Of a stretch of DNA of 64,000 nucleotides, positions 37,349 to 46,565 are shown piece after piece (positions within the stretch are counted from its first letter, which is position 1; each line of letters opens with the position of its first letter). Source of the DNA: Cyanobacteria bacterium FACHB-DQ100 (GTDB lineage Bacteria > Cyanobacteriota > Cyanobacteriia > Leptolyngbyales > Leptolyngbyaceae); contig JACJNW010000034.1 in the NCBI GenBank assembly GCA_014695195.1, positions 1-64,000 of the forward strand, read 5' to 3'. A model generated the notes under the pieces. The model searched no databases. It was not told the DNA's origin and saw only the letters and a list, made by a program, of their open reading frames with translations. Made by a program: the position numbers and the translations under genes.

Positions 37349-38527
37349 ATGACCGATACGACACTTTCCTACGACGTAGAACAAGCGGTAAGAGAGCGCT
37401 ATGCAGCAGGCGCACAGCAACCTCAAGCCTCGCTTTGCTGCCCAACGGATGGTTATGATCAGCGCTATTTGAAAATTTTGCCGCAAGAAATCATCGAGAA
37501 AGACTATGGCTGTGGCGATCCCACTCGCTACGTAACCCCCGGCGAAACGGTCGTTGATCTGGGTTCTGGAGCCGGAAAAAACTGCTACATTTTGGCACAA
37601 AAAGTCGGCGCCGCCGGGAAAATCATCGGTGTGGATATGAACGATGAAATGCTCAGCTTGTCACGCAAATATATTGCGCCAATAAGCGAGAAGCTAGGCT
37701 ATGAGAATGTCGCATTTGTGAAAGGCAAAATTCAAGACCTAGCGCTGAATCTAGACCTGGTACAACAGTGGTTAGAACAGCATCCCATCCATTCTGTAGA
37801 CCAGGTTGCGGCGTTTGAGACAGAGTGCGATCGCTTACGTCAAACTCAACCCTTAATTGCAACAGATAGCGTTGACGTTGTAATTTCCAATTGTGTTCTC
37901 AATCTTGTTCGTCCTCAAGATAAAAAACAATTGTTTCAAGAGATTTTTCGTGTTCTCAAGCGTGGTGGACGCGCTGTAATCTCAGATATTGTTTGTGATG
38001 AAGCTCCGACCGAGAAGATTTTGAACGATCCGGAACTGTGGAGCGGCTGTATTGCGGGTGCATTCTGTGAAAATGAGTTTCTCGAAATGTTTGAGCAGGC
38101 GGGATTTTATGGAATCGAAATTCTGGCGCGTCAGACTGAGCCGTGGCAGGTCATTGATGGCGTGGAGTTCCGATCGCTCACCGTTCAAGCGTTCAAGGGG
38201 AAACAAGGCGAATGTTGGGAGCGCAATCAAGCTGTAATTTATCGCGGCCCTTGGAAGTCGGTGCAAGATGACGACGGACACACCCTCTATCGGGGTGAAC
38301 GCATGGCAGTGTGCGATAAAACGTTTCAAATCTACACCAATTCCAAGGGTGCTTATCATTCTGATATCATTCCGATTCCGCCGCGTGATTCAGTTTCATT
38401 CGAGGTAGCAAAACCATTTGATTGCTCTAGCGATACCTTTCGTGATCCGCGTGTGACTAAAGGTGCAGATTATCGCGAAACGATCGACCAATCCAATGGC
38501 GACTGTAGCTCTTCAAGCTGCTGTTAA
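37349..38527 (+). CDS. arsM: ArsM-like arsenite methyltransferase
   Basis: This 392-residue SAM-dependent methyltransferase has SLCCP (C30, C31), the SAM loop DLGSGAGK (70-77) and SNCVLNL. The Cys-rich C-terminus ends CSSSSCC. These match the cyanobacterial ArsM type, which methylates arsenite through conserved cysteines. No ars regulator or transporter is nearby. It follows hppD by about 70 bases. Its stop overlaps the stop of the convergent permease by four bases. Confidence 0.8.
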   Translation: MTDTTLSYDVEQAVRERYAAGAQQPQASLCCPTDGYDQRYLKILPQEIIEKDYGCGDPTRYVTPGETVVDLGSGAGKNCYILAQKVGAAGKIIGVDMNDEMLSLSRKYIAPISEKLGYENVAFVKGKIQDLALNLDLVQQWLEQHPIHSVDQVAAFETECDRLRQTQPLIATDSVDVVISNCVLNLVRPQDKKQLFQEIFRVLKRGGRAVISDIVCDEAPTEKILNDPELWSGCIAGAFCENEFLEMFEQAGFYGIEILARQTEPWQVIDGVEFRSLTVQAFKGKQGECWERNQAVIYRGPWKSVQDDDGHTLYRGERMAVCDKTFQIYTNSKGAYHSDIIPIPPRDSVSFEVAKPFDCSSDTFRDPRVTKGADYRETIDQSNGDCSSSSCC

Positions 38528-39516
38528 TCTTGTTCAAATACCTTCCCCAACGCGGCAGGTGGCGTACTCCGAATCAGTTCTGAAGCCGTGTTGTCGATCG
38601 GGGAAGGTAATAGTTTTAGCAATCGCTCTAACCAATCGCTCGAAGTTAAAACCAACAATAGAATCATCAATAGAAATGGCGCAACGGTAAACACTTGAGT
38701 CGGAACATCTGGAATCGTACTTTGAGCCACGCCCGCCAGCGATTGCAAAATGCCAAATAAATAACAGCTAATTGCAACTCTGAGCGGATTCCAGCCGCCA
38801 AAAATGACGATCGCTAACGCAATCCATCCATATCCGGCTGTATGCAACTGACTCCATCCCGCCTTAAAATTTAGCGAGAATGCTGCCCCAGCCATTCCCA
38901 TCATTGCGCCCCCGATCAGCGTGTAAATATAGCGCATTAAAACGACATTCGTTCCTCTCGCAAATGCCGCATTCGGTTGTTCTCCGATCGCTCTTAACAT
39001 CAATCCAGCGCGAGTCCGGTAGAAATAAATCCAAACGAGCGCGATCGCCAAATAGCTGAGATAAACGAGCAAATCACTCTGAAAAAACAACTGCCCCATC
39101 AATGGGATATCCTGCAATAGCGGCAACCGAAAACTCGGAACCGTTGGCCCCGGAATTCGCACAAATGGATTTCCAAGAAACGACGACAAACTTGCACCCA
39201 ACAGCGTCAACACAAACCCGATCGCCACTTGAGACTGTTTCAGAGTCAGCGACCCAAATGCCACAATCAGCGCGATCGCCGCTCCGACCAATCCCGCTCC
39301 CACAAATCCGATAATTAAGCTTGGAACCGTTCCGGTCGCTTCGAGCGTTTTCGCGATCGCAAATCCCGTCATCGCACCCATCAAGATTGTGCCTTCTGCC
39401 GAGAGGTTAATTACTCCCGCTCGCTCTCCGATCGTTTCTCCGAGCGTAGCAAAGACTAAAGGCGTTGAAGTGGCGATCGCTGTTGCAAAAATCGGAATTA
39501 GTTGAGCCGCATCCAT
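38524..39516 (-). CDS. ABC transporter permease, nucleoside/BMP type
   Basis: This 330-residue membrane protein has 8-10 hydrophobic segments and the family start TPLVFATLGETIGERAGVINLSAEG, typical of permeases (YufQ/NupQ-like) that work with BMP-family lipoproteins to import nucleosides. The partner permease, ATPase and binding protein are not in the window. ATG at 39516 is used; a TTG two codons earlier is possible. Confidence 0.85.
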   Translation of the reverse strand: MDAAQLIPIFATAIATSTPLVFATLGETIGERAGVINLSAEGTILMGAMTGFAIAKTLEATGTVPSLIIGFVGAGLVGAAIALIVAFGSLTLKQSQVAIGFVLTLLGASLSSFLGNPFVRIPGPTVPSFRLPLLQDIPLMGQLFFQSDLLVYLSYLAIALVWIYFYRTRAGLMLRAIGEQPNAAFARGTNVVLMRYIYTLIGGAMMGMAGAAFSLNFKAGWSQLHTAGYGWIALAIVIFGGWNPLRVAISCYLFGILQSLAGVAQSTIPDVPTQVFTVAPFLLMILLLVLTSSDWLERLLKLLPSPIDNTASELIRSTPPAALGKVFEQD

Positions 39517-39605
39517 AATCAAAAAAGCTTTGAAACCGCGTAGATTTGCTTACTCTATCAAATGTCACCCGTCGGCAAGGTAAAAAATTTAGCTTCTTTT
39601 CAGAC

Positions 39606-40141
39606 TTAACTAAACTGCACTTTTTCGTAGATATCGGCAATTAACAATGTGGCTTCAACCGGTAGCTCCGCTCCCCGTAGGGTTCGCAGTTGAATTTCTG
39701 TATCTGATTCTGATCAATCAGAAGATACTTTTGAAGTGATGGAATCGATTGATACAGCTTGAATTTATCTTCTCGATCGAACTCTTCCGTCGAATCTGAG
39801 AGTACCTCAATAACGACTTGTGGATTGGACACAGTTGTTTTGTGATTGAGAGAATATTCAGGCTCTCCAGCAATCACCATAAGATCGGGATAGCGAAGCT
39901 TTTGGGAATTTGGAATCCAAACCTTCACATCTCAAATGAAAACTTCAAAGTTCTGTCCTTTCAATCCAATGGCCAGAGCAGTACACAAATTTCGGCAGAT
40001 TCTATTATGATTTGTCGTTCCGCCTGTCATTGTGGTAATCACTCCGTTATCGTATTCACTTCTAAATTCAGTAGTTGCTTCTAAATCTAAGTATTCTTCT
40101 GGTGTGTAGAGGCGCTGTTCTTGTGCAATAGCTCAATTCAT
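39606..40141 (-). pseudogene. Uma2 family pseudogene
   Basis: Read on the minus strand the frame gives AIAQEQRLYTPEEYLDLEA, then NHNRICRNLCTALAIGL, then DVKVWIPNSQKLRYPDLMV and a typical VVIEVLSDSTEEFDREDKF core. Two in-frame TGA codons interrupt it, after MN and between VFI and DVKVW. A frameshift near 39650 is needed to reach the normal end ADIYEKVQFS. The remaining open piece of 95 codons is not a full domain. The decay looks recent because the rest is easily recognised. Confidence 0.82.
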
Positions 40142-40171
40142 TAAAAATTCTCCCATTCATGCTTAAAGAGA

Positions 40172-40217
40172 ATGCCTGCCAAACAGCTTGAATTCCTTCA
40201 AACTATCGAGCAGGCAT
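40172..40217. terminator. possible petD terminator structure
   Basis: ATGCCTGC (40172-40179) pairs with GCAGGCAT (40210-40217), with TTGAA/TTCAA nested inside. It lies 22 bases beyond the petD stop. No strong T-run is present, so the function is tentative. Confidence 0.4.
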
Positions 40218-40238
40218 CAAATTTTGATTCAGATTGAT

Positions 40239-40721
40239 TTAGAACAATCCGAGGGTCAGACCTTGGCTTACCGGGAAGATTGCGCCAATTCCGAGCCACA
40301 TCGTTACGAAGGTTCCAAACAGAAATACCGCCATCGCAACCGGACGACGGAAGGGATTTTGGAACTTGTTCACGTTTTCGATAAACGGAACGGCGATCAA
40401 GCCTAGAGGTACAGAACCCATCAACACGACACCCAAGAGTTTGTTCGGCACCAGGCGCAGAATGTTGAATACGGGGTACAGATACCACTCAGGTAGAATT
40501 TCGAGCGGCGTTGCAAATGGATTTGCAGGCTCACCGTTCATAGCAGGGTCAAGCACTGCCAAACCGACGCAAAGCGCGATCGTGCCCAAAATCACGACCG
40601 GGAAAATATACAGCAAATCGTTGGGCCAAGCAGGTTCACCGTAGTAATTGTGACCCATACCTTTCGCCAACTTTGCACGCAATTGAGGATCGCTAAGATC
40701 CGGCTTTTTAATCGTTGCCAT
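40239..40721 (-). CDS. petD: cytochrome b6-f complex subunit IV
   Basis: This 160-residue thylakoid protein contains the PEWY motif ([18 protein letters not shown]) that helps form the quinol-oxidising site. It has three membrane helices and forms the cytochrome b6-f core together with cytochrome b6. It lies 105 bases downstream of petB on the same strand. Confidence 0.96.
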   Translation of the reverse strand: MATIKKPDLSDPQLRAKLAKGMGHNYYGEPAWPNDLLYIFPVVILGTIALCVGLAVLDPAMNGEPANPFATPLEILPEWYLYPVFNILRLVPNKLLGVVLMGSVPLGLIAVPFIENVNKFQNPFRRPVAMAVFLFGTFVTMWLGIGAIFPVSQGLTLGLF

Positions 40722-40826
40722 TTAACAAAGGTTCTCCTTAACTCTAGAGATCAGCTAAACACTTTTGAATTCGAGACTTTAAGCTTATCTTAAGCGCAAT
40801 TCTAAAGTCCCGAATCCAAAAATTCC

Positions 40827-41474
40827 TTACAACGGACCTGAAATTCCTTGCTTTCGGATCATCAGGAAGTGCGCCAACATAAAGACGGCGATCAACCAAG
40901 GTAAGACAAAAGTGTGAGCGCTGTAGTAGCGAGTTAAGGTCGATTGACCGACGCTTGCACCACCCCGCAGCAAATCTGCAATCAGGGTTCCAACAACGGG
41001 AATCGCTTCAGGCACACCCGACACGATTTTCACCGCCCAGTAGCCCACTTGATCCCAAGGCAGCGAGTAGCCAGTCACACCGAAAGAAACGGTAATGACG
41101 GCAAGAACGACACCCGTTACCCAGGTCAACTCACGCGGCTTTTTGAAGCCACCGGTGAGGTATACGCGGAACACGTGCAGAATCATCATCAACACCATCA
41201 TGCTGGCAGACCAGCGGTGAATGGAGCGAATCAGCCAGCCAAAGTTGACTTCGTTCATGATGTACTGAACGGAAGAAAATGCTTCGGCAACGGTTGGCTT
41301 GTAGTAGAAAGTCATTGCAAATCCAGTCGCAAACTGGATCAAAAAGCAAGTCAGCGTAATGCCGCCCAAGCAATAGAAGATGTTGACGTGGGGAGGCACG
41401 TACTTGCTGGTTACGTCTTCGGCAAGCGCTCCAATTTCGAGGCGCTCATCGAACCAGTCATACACATTTGCCAT
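40827..41474 (-). CDS. petB: cytochrome b6
   Basis: This 215-residue protein has four membrane helices. C35 is the attachment site of heme c(n); H85 and H99 and two further His in the SAHTF and [10 protein letters not shown] regions bind the b hemes. Start [14 protein letters not shown] is standard. It is divergent from ctpA and followed by petD. Confidence 0.97.
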   Translation of the reverse strand: MANVYDWFDERLEIGALAEDVTSKYVPPHVNIFYCLGGITLTCFLIQFATGFAMTFYYKPTVAEAFSSVQYIMNEVNFGWLIRSIHRWSASMMVLMMILHVFRVYLTGGFKKPRELTWVTGVVLAVITVSFGVTGYSLPWDQVGYWAVKIVSGVPEAIPVVGTLIADLLRGGASVGQSTLTRYYSAHTFVLPWLIAVFMLAHFLMIRKQGISGPL

Positions 41475-41736
41475 AAAGCAAGCGTTCCTAAAGATGATTG
41501 CTGTTCATAAAAAATGTAACACATCCATAAGGCGGATTTCTTGGCACGAAGAGGCAATTTATCAGGGTTTTTGCCGATTTCGTAGGGGTTTGACCAGCGA
41601 TCGGTAAGCTTAAGCCTTTGTGAAGAATAATTTCGTTTCGCAAAACTTTTGTCGGATTTGGTCTTCTCTGGCAAAGTGAATCATACTGGGATTTTGCTCC
41701 TTCAAATTGCTGGATTTAGCGCTACTATCGATCGCT

Positions 41737-42981
41737 ATGGAAAAACGATTCATTTGGCTTCGCTCACTGACAATCATTGGATTGTCGATCGCGGCTGCGC
41801 TCTTGTTGATGGCAGCCCCTGCAACAGCGCTGACCGAGGAGCAGAAGTTAATTAACGAAGTGTGGCGAATTATTGATCGGGCGTATGTTGATCCGACGTT
41901 CAATCATAAGAATTGGTGGGCGCTACGAGAGAAGTCTCTGAAGCAATCGATGCCGAATCGAGAAGCAACGTATGGCGCGATTTCGCAGATGCTGGCGGTG
42001 CTGGATGACCCGTTTACCAGGCTATTAAAGCCGGATCAGTATCGCAGTCTGCAAACGAGTACGTCCGGTGAGTTGACGGGTGTCGGATTGCAGATTGCGC
42101 TGGATGTGGAAACGAAGCGACTGAAGGTGATTTCGCCGATCGTGGGCTCTCCTGCTGCAAAGTCCGGGATTCTTGCAGGGGACAAGATTCTAAAAATTGA
42201 TGATGTGACCACCGAAGGACTGAGCCTTGATGAAGCTGCCGAAAGAATGCGCGGTGTTGTGGGGAGTCATGTCACTTTGACGATCGCTCGCGAGAATGGA
42301 GGTGAGCGCGAGTTTGACTTGGTGCGCGATCGCATTGAGGTGAATCCAGTAATTGCAGAGTTGCGTCCACAAGCCGATGGATCAAAGATTGGGTATTTGC
42401 GATTGAGCCAGTTTAACGCGAATGCAACGATGGAAGTGGCTCATGCGATCGCAAAACTGGAGCGCGATGGAGTCGATCGCTATGTTCTCGATCTGCGAAA
42501 CAATCCGGGTGGACTGCTGAATGCGGGAATTGAAATTGCGCGATTGTGGCTGAATGAGGGCGAAATTGTTTATACCGTGAATCGCCAAGGAACGATCGGC
42601 AGCTTTGAGGCGACAGGCAAGGCATTAACTCAAGATCCGCTGGTCGTGCTCGTCAATCAAGGGACTGCCAGTGCGAGCGAGATTTTGGCGGGAGCGCTGC
42701 AAGATAACGGACGGGCGACGATTTTGGGTGAAAAGACCTTTGGGAAGGGCTTGATTCAATCGCTGTTTGATTTATCAGATGGTGCAGGGTTGGCGGTGAC
42801 GGTTGCGAAGTATGAGACACCCAATCATACGGATATTAACCGTTTAGGAATTCAGCCCGATCGCATTGTGCCTCTGGATCAGTCGATGACGATCGAGCAG
42901 ATTGGAACACCGTTGGATAAGCAGTATCAAGCGGCGATCGATATGTTGTCTGAGACTTCTCTTGTGGCAGGAGCGAAGTGA
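41737..42981 (+). CDS. ctpA: carboxyl-terminal processing protease CtpA
   Basis: The 414-residue product has a signal peptide (start MEKRFIWLRS, cut near ATA), a PDZ domain around residues 95-180 and an S41 protease domain. The catalytic Ser is in GTASASEILAGAL and the Lys in GEKTFGKG. Ctp proteases mature the D1 precursor in the lumen; which paralogue this is cannot be told. The divergence from petB is a known cyanobacterial arrangement for ctpA. I choose the ATG at 41737. Confidence 0.9.
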   Translation: MEKRFIWLRSLTIIGLSIAAALLLMAAPATALTEEQKLINEVWRIIDRAYVDPTFNHKNWWALREKSLKQSMPNREATYGAISQMLAVLDDPFTRLLKPDQYRSLQTSTSGELTGVGLQIALDVETKRLKVISPIVGSPAAKSGILAGDKILKIDDVTTEGLSLDEAAERMRGVVGSHVTLTIARENGGEREFDLVRDRIEVNPVIAELRPQADGSKIGYLRLSQFNANATMEVAHAIAKLERDGVDRYVLDLRNNPGGLLNAGIEIARLWLNEGEIVYTVNRQGTIGSFEATGKALTQDPLVVLVNQGTASASEILAGALQDNGRATILGEKTFGKGLIQSLFDLSDGAGLAVTVAKYETPNHTDINRLGIQPDRIVPLDQSMTIEQIGTPLDKQYQAAIDMLSETSLVAGAK

Positions 42982-44243
42982 GCTTTGAGCGCGTCTATCA
43001 TGATCCGCTGCATGGAGCGATCGCGCTGAACTGGAGCGATTCGACTGAGGCGCTTTTGATTCAATTGATTGATACTCCTGCGTTTCAGCGATTGCGGCGG
43101 ATTCGGCAGTTAGGCCCTGCCAGTTTGACGTTTCATGGGGCAGAAGGGTCAAGATTTACGCATTCATTGGGCGTGATGGCGGTGGCAAGACGGGCGTTTG
43201 ATCGCATGGCGCGGGATTATCCACAGCTTGCGCCGCATCGAACAGTGTTGCTGTGTGCAGCGTTGCTTCATGATATCGGGCATGGTGCGTTTAGCCATAC
43301 GGCTGAGGAAATTTTTGGCAGCGATCATGAGGTTTGGACGCGGCGGATTGTGCGGGAGTCGGAGCCGATTCGGGAATTGTTCGATCGTGTTTCGCCAGAT
43401 TTTATTGATCAAATTGAAGCAGTTTTACTGAAGAAATATCCGCTGCCGTTGATTTGGCAGTTAGTTTCGAGCCAGTTAGATTGCGATCGCATTGATTATC
43501 TAATGCGAGATAGTTACTTTACTGGGGCATCTTACGGGCGGATTGATCTCGATCGAATTTTGATGGCGTTGCGATACGATCCGGTGACGCAGCAATTAGT
43601 GGTTGCGCGTAAGGGAATGGCGGCGATCGAGCATTATTTGATCGTGCGTTATTTTATGTATGCTCAGGTGTATAACCATCGTAAAAATGTGGCGGCAACT
43701 TGGGTATTGTTGAAGGTGTTTGAGCAGGCAAGATCTCAATTCAAACTTGGTAACTTGAATGCGGATCAGAACGTAAAAGCTTGGCTAAATCAAGAGTGTA
43801 ATCAAATTGGGTTAGCGCAATATTTAGCTACAGATGATGGAACGTTTATCTATCATTTACAACAGTGGCAAACGCACGAGGATGCAATTTTGGCGGATTT
43901 GTCTCGACGTTTTCTTAACCGAGATTTGCTGAAGGCTTTGGATATTTCGCAGTTGGAGGAGAGCGATCGAGCGTTATTGCTAGAAAAGGCACAATATTGG
44001 ACAGATCAGGCGGGATTTGATTCGTCAGTCTATTGCGGTTTAAGAATTGCTGTGAAGCGGGGATATACGCTGTACGATCGTGGAATTAATATTCAAACAA
44101 CGGCTGGATTGCGAGAAATTGGAGAGCTTTCGGCACTGGTGCAAACGTTGACTCAGCCGATTCAAAACGTTTGGTTGATTTATCTGCGTGAGATTGATAC
44201 AAAAGTCAAAAACTTTGTAGAGAAAACGAGCTTGTCACTTTGA
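42978..44243 (+). CDS. HD domain phosphohydrolase
   Basis: This 421-residue protein has RFTHSLGV (H62), LLHDIGHGAFSHTAE (H98, D99) and a later LDCDRIDYLMRD, the metal-binding set of the dGTPase-like/SAMHD1-like HD family. The start is GTG overlapping the ctpA stop (GTGA), so translation is likely coupled. Such proteins hydrolyse dNTPs or other nucleotides; the substrate is unknown. Its 3' end overlaps the convergent DUF1802 gene by nine bases. Confidence 0.88.
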   Translation: MSFERVYHDPLHGAIALNWSDSTEALLIQLIDTPAFQRLRRIRQLGPASLTFHGAEGSRFTHSLGVMAVARRAFDRMARDYPQLAPHRTVLLCAALLHDIGHGAFSHTAEEIFGSDHEVWTRRIVRESEPIRELFDRVSPDFIDQIEAVLLKKYPLPLIWQLVSSQLDCDRIDYLMRDSYFTGASYGRIDLDRILMALRYDPVTQQLVVARKGMAAIEHYLIVRYFMYAQVYNHRKNVAATWVLLKVFEQARSQFKLGNLNADQNVKAWLNQECNQIGLAQYLATDDGTFIYHLQQWQTHEDAILADLSRRFLNRDLLKALDISQLEESDRALLLEKAQYWTDQAGFDSSVYCGLRIAVKRGYTLYDRGINIQTTAGLREIGELSALVQTLTQPIQNVWLIYLREIDTKVKNFVEKTSLSL

Positions 44244-44801
44244 GTAAGATATTGATCGCTCCACTATCGATCGAATCTTACTCACCCGCTCCTGATATTC
44301 CGTTTCACTCAGCACCGGGATTGTCTGATCAACCGCAACATCTTCAATTTCAATCCACGATCGACATCCACCATAAGCTTCTTGATATGCAATCTTTTGC
44401 GGTTGCGGCAAGCGAAACACTCGCAGCAACAGTAAATACAACGGCGATCGCGGCTTCCACTTCAATCGCTCTTCGACAAATCGATCGTTCCAAATGTGAA
44501 ACGGCAGCAACGATCGCACCACATCCGCATCACTCACTTGAAGCACATCAGTAATATCAGCGATCGAACTTATCTCAATCGTTTCGGGATGCCAACCGGA
44601 TTCGACTCGATCGACTAAATTCGGTTGCTTGAGTAAGGCAGGGTCTTGATGCTCGTAGGTTGGATATAGTAACACTCGACGAAATGGCACCTCAAATCGT
44701 CCCTTCTCCTCGCGAATCCCACCTTTGCGAAGCAGCAAAATTGTTTCTCCCTGCTCCAAAGCTTTAATTGCGATCGACCATTCCTTGAGTGCCTGCTGCA
44801 T
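44235..44801 (-). CDS. DUF1802 family protein
   Basis: This 188-residue soluble protein starts MQQALKEWSIAIKALEQGETILLLRKGGIREE and continues FRRVLLYPTYEHQ, the DUF1802 pattern. The function is unknown. It follows the small membrane gene by seven bases, so the two are probably one transcript. Confidence 0.8.
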   Translation of the reverse strand: MQQALKEWSIAIKALEQGETILLLRKGGIREEKGRFEVPFRRVLLYPTYEHQDPALLKQPNLVDRVESGWHPETIEISSIADITDVLQVSDADVVRSLLPFHIWNDRFVEERLKWKPRSPLYLLLLRVFRLPQPQKIAYQEAYGGCRSWIEIEDVAVDQTIPVLSETEYQERVSKIRSIVERSISYSK

Positions 44802-44808
44802 AACTGTT

Positions 44809-45156
44809 TTATCTCGGTAAATCTAGCGTTGAGAAAAACTCTAAGCACACCACGAAAAACGGAAACATGATTCCTGCAAGTCCAATCCAACCACCAAACT
44901 GCCCAATGAGCGAAGATAGCTTTTTTCTGGGTTGATCGCCTACCTGTGCCACAAACTGAGAACTCATACTCACTAACGCCGCCCCACCCAAGCCAAACGG
45001 GAGACTCAGCAAAAACCACGTTCTCAGTCTAGCGCCCGGATTAATCAATCCAAGCGTGGGAAATAGCACAAAACTGACCGCCTCTACCACAAGCCACAGC
45101 CCTAGAGCTGTCAGCAAATCTTTCTTTTGCAGGTCGTCAAAGGAAAAGTTACTCAT
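44809..45156 (-). CDS. small hypothetical membrane protein
   Basis: This 115-residue protein has about three hydrophobic segments (LLTALGLWLVVEAVSFVLF, TWFLLSLPFGLGGAALVSM, FGGWIGLAGIMFPFFVVCL). A charged hairpin (GDQPRKKLSS) lies between the second and third. No family recognised. It leads a likely two-gene operon with the DUF1802 gene. Confidence 0.7.
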   Translation of the reverse strand: MSNFSFDDLQKKDLLTALGLWLVVEAVSFVLFPTLGLINPGARLRTWFLLSLPFGLGGAALVSMSSQFVAQVGDQPRKKLSSLIGQFGGWIGLAGIMFPFFVVCLEFFSTLDLPR

Positions 45157-45252
45157 CGTCTAACCTTAAGGGTTTCTCAATCTTTGGGTAGTAAAACATC
45201 ACGATCGCATTTCTTAGAATAAAGATGACTCAAAAGTTCGGAGCGATGAGAA

Positions 45253-45348
45253 ATGACCCCTCACGATTTATTGATGCTGGTTGTGATGCTAATCCCTGGG
45301 ATCTTGCTTTCTGTGGCAATTATGGCAACGTTTGCGGCGGGTGGCTAA
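45253..45348 (+). CDS. 31-residue single-helix membrane protein
   Basis: ATG to TAA encodes a short N-terminus (MTPHDLLML) and one membrane helix (VVMLIPGILLSVAIMATF) with a Gly-rich end. Size and form recall small subunits of photosynthetic or NDH complexes, but I cannot match it to a named one. A weak GGAG-like sequence lies upstream. It ends one base before the convergent oxygenase gene. Confidence 0.5.
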   Translation: MTPHDLLMLVVMLIPGILLSVAIMATFAAGG

Positions 45349-45349
45349 T

Positions 45350-46267
45350 TTATTTCAGCCCGATTTCGGCAAGTCGCTGCTGTAGATATTTGCCTGCGGT
45401 GATTTTAGGGAATTTGATAGTGCCGCCTGTACGATCGATGCAGCCCTGAAGCGGCGTAAGATCGGTTTTGCTGGTGGGATGCACAAAAAATGGCATCGAA
45501 AATCGGCGAGATCGATCTCCCGGATTCACAACACGATGAGTTGTACTTTTGAGTAATCCATTGGTGAGTTGCTGCAACATATCACCGCTATCGACAATGA
45601 TTTGACCTTCAACATTCGGAATTGCTCTCCAAGTTCCGTCACGCTGTAAGAGTTCTAACCCGCTTTCGGTTGCTTCACACAGCAAGGTAATTAGATTGAT
45701 GTCCTCGTGAGGAGCCGATCGTAAGCTTGCAGGATCAGCATTCTGTGGAATAGGTGGATAGTGAATAATTCTCAGAATAGTATCAGCATTGATCGTCGTA
45801 TCGCTGAGAAACGATCGCGGCTCTTCCAGATATAAGGCACAAGCTTCGAGTAGTTTCACCGCACAGTGTTCGAGTTGGGCGTATAGCTGGTTCATGGTCG
45901 ATCGAAACTCAGGAACTTCGATCGGGTCAAGATTCAGGAGATGATTTTCGCGTCCAACGTGCCAAAATTCTTTGAGATCCGGGACAGGATAATCTTTCGC
46001 GTGTTCTTTGCCAAGTCGCGTAAATCCTCGCTGTCCATTCAGGCTCGGATCTTCGTAGCGTAATTTCACGTCTGCGGGTAGCTTGAAGAATGCTTCGGCG
46101 AGCTGATAGGCGCGTTGAATTAGGGTGCGATCGACCCCATGATTGATCAAGGCAAAAAAGCCAATGTCTTCTAAAGCCTTGCCGATCGTCAAAACGAAAT
46201 TCTGTTGCTGAGCTGGATCGTCGGATAGAAAGGATTGGAGATCAGCGATCGGAATGGGTTGTTTCAT
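45350..46267 (-). CDS. 2-oxoglutarate/Fe(II)-dependent oxygenase, isopenicillin-N-synthase-like
   Basis: The 305 residues contain the Fe ligands H187-x-D189 (PHEDIN) and H244 (THRVV). R255 in RRFSMPFF anchors 2-oxoglutarate. The N-terminal DIOX_N region reads IPIADLQSFL and GFFALINHGV. Members hydroxylate or desaturate small molecules; the substrate is unknown. It stands alone between proA and the small membrane gene. Confidence 0.87.
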   Translation of the reverse strand: MKQPIPIADLQSFLSDDPAQQQNFVLTIGKALEDIGFFALINHGVDRTLIQRAYQLAEAFFKLPADVKLRYEDPSLNGQRGFTRLGKEHAKDYPVPDLKEFWHVGRENHLLNLDPIEVPEFRSTMNQLYAQLEHCAVKLLEACALYLEEPRSFLSDTTINADTILRIIHYPPIPQNADPASLRSAPHEDINLITLLCEATESGLELLQRDGTWRAIPNVEGQIIVDSGDMLQQLTNGLLKSTTHRVVNPGDRSRRFSMPFFVHPTSKTDLTPLQGCIDRTGGTIKFPKITAGKYLQQRLAEIGLK

Positions 46268-46304
46268 CTTGTACTTTCTCCATTGAATCAGCGAATTGCA
46301 TGAC

Positions 46305-46565
46305 TTAATTTTGCATTTGCTGAATCAAGTTGAGAAATTCTGTGATCAAGATCAGAAATTCCGCATCAAGTTGAGAAATTCCGTGATCAAGATCAGAAAT
46401 TCCGCGATCGAGTTGAGCAATTGCATGACTTGATTCTGCATCTGCTGAATCGAGTTGAGCAATTGCGTGATTGAGTTGAGCAATTTGTTGTTGATTAAAT
46501 CGACAAATCTCGGTGCGTAAACGGTTTCGCATTTGCGCCCGAATAGGTTGCCGCAATTTGTCCAT
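46305..46565 (-). CDS. heptad-repeat open frame overlapping proA
   Basis: This 86-codon frame starts inside the last 71 bases of proA in another frame. Residues 30-70 are heptads of the type [21 protein letters not shown], which would form a coiled coil. One repeat lacks a base, so the reading shifts to [13 protein letters not shown] while the DNA repeat goes on. This suggests selection or drift at DNA level and makes a real protein doubtful. Confidence 0.3.
   Translation of the reverse strand: MDKLRQPIRAQMRNRLRTEICRFNQQQIAQLNHAIAQLDSADAESSHAIAQLDRGISDLDHGISQLDAEFLILITEFLNLIQQMQN
46318..46490. repeat. 21-bp-type minisatellite downstream of proA
   Basis: Imperfect copies of GAAATTCCGTGATCAAGATCA-like and GCAATTGCATGACTTGATTC-like units run in tandem, each about 21 bases (one copy is 20). 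They follow the proA stop directly. Confidence 0.7.

Noticed and set aside
46318-46490. tandem units as a CRISPR array
   Set aside because: Units are contiguous and imperfect, with no unique spacers and no cas genes.
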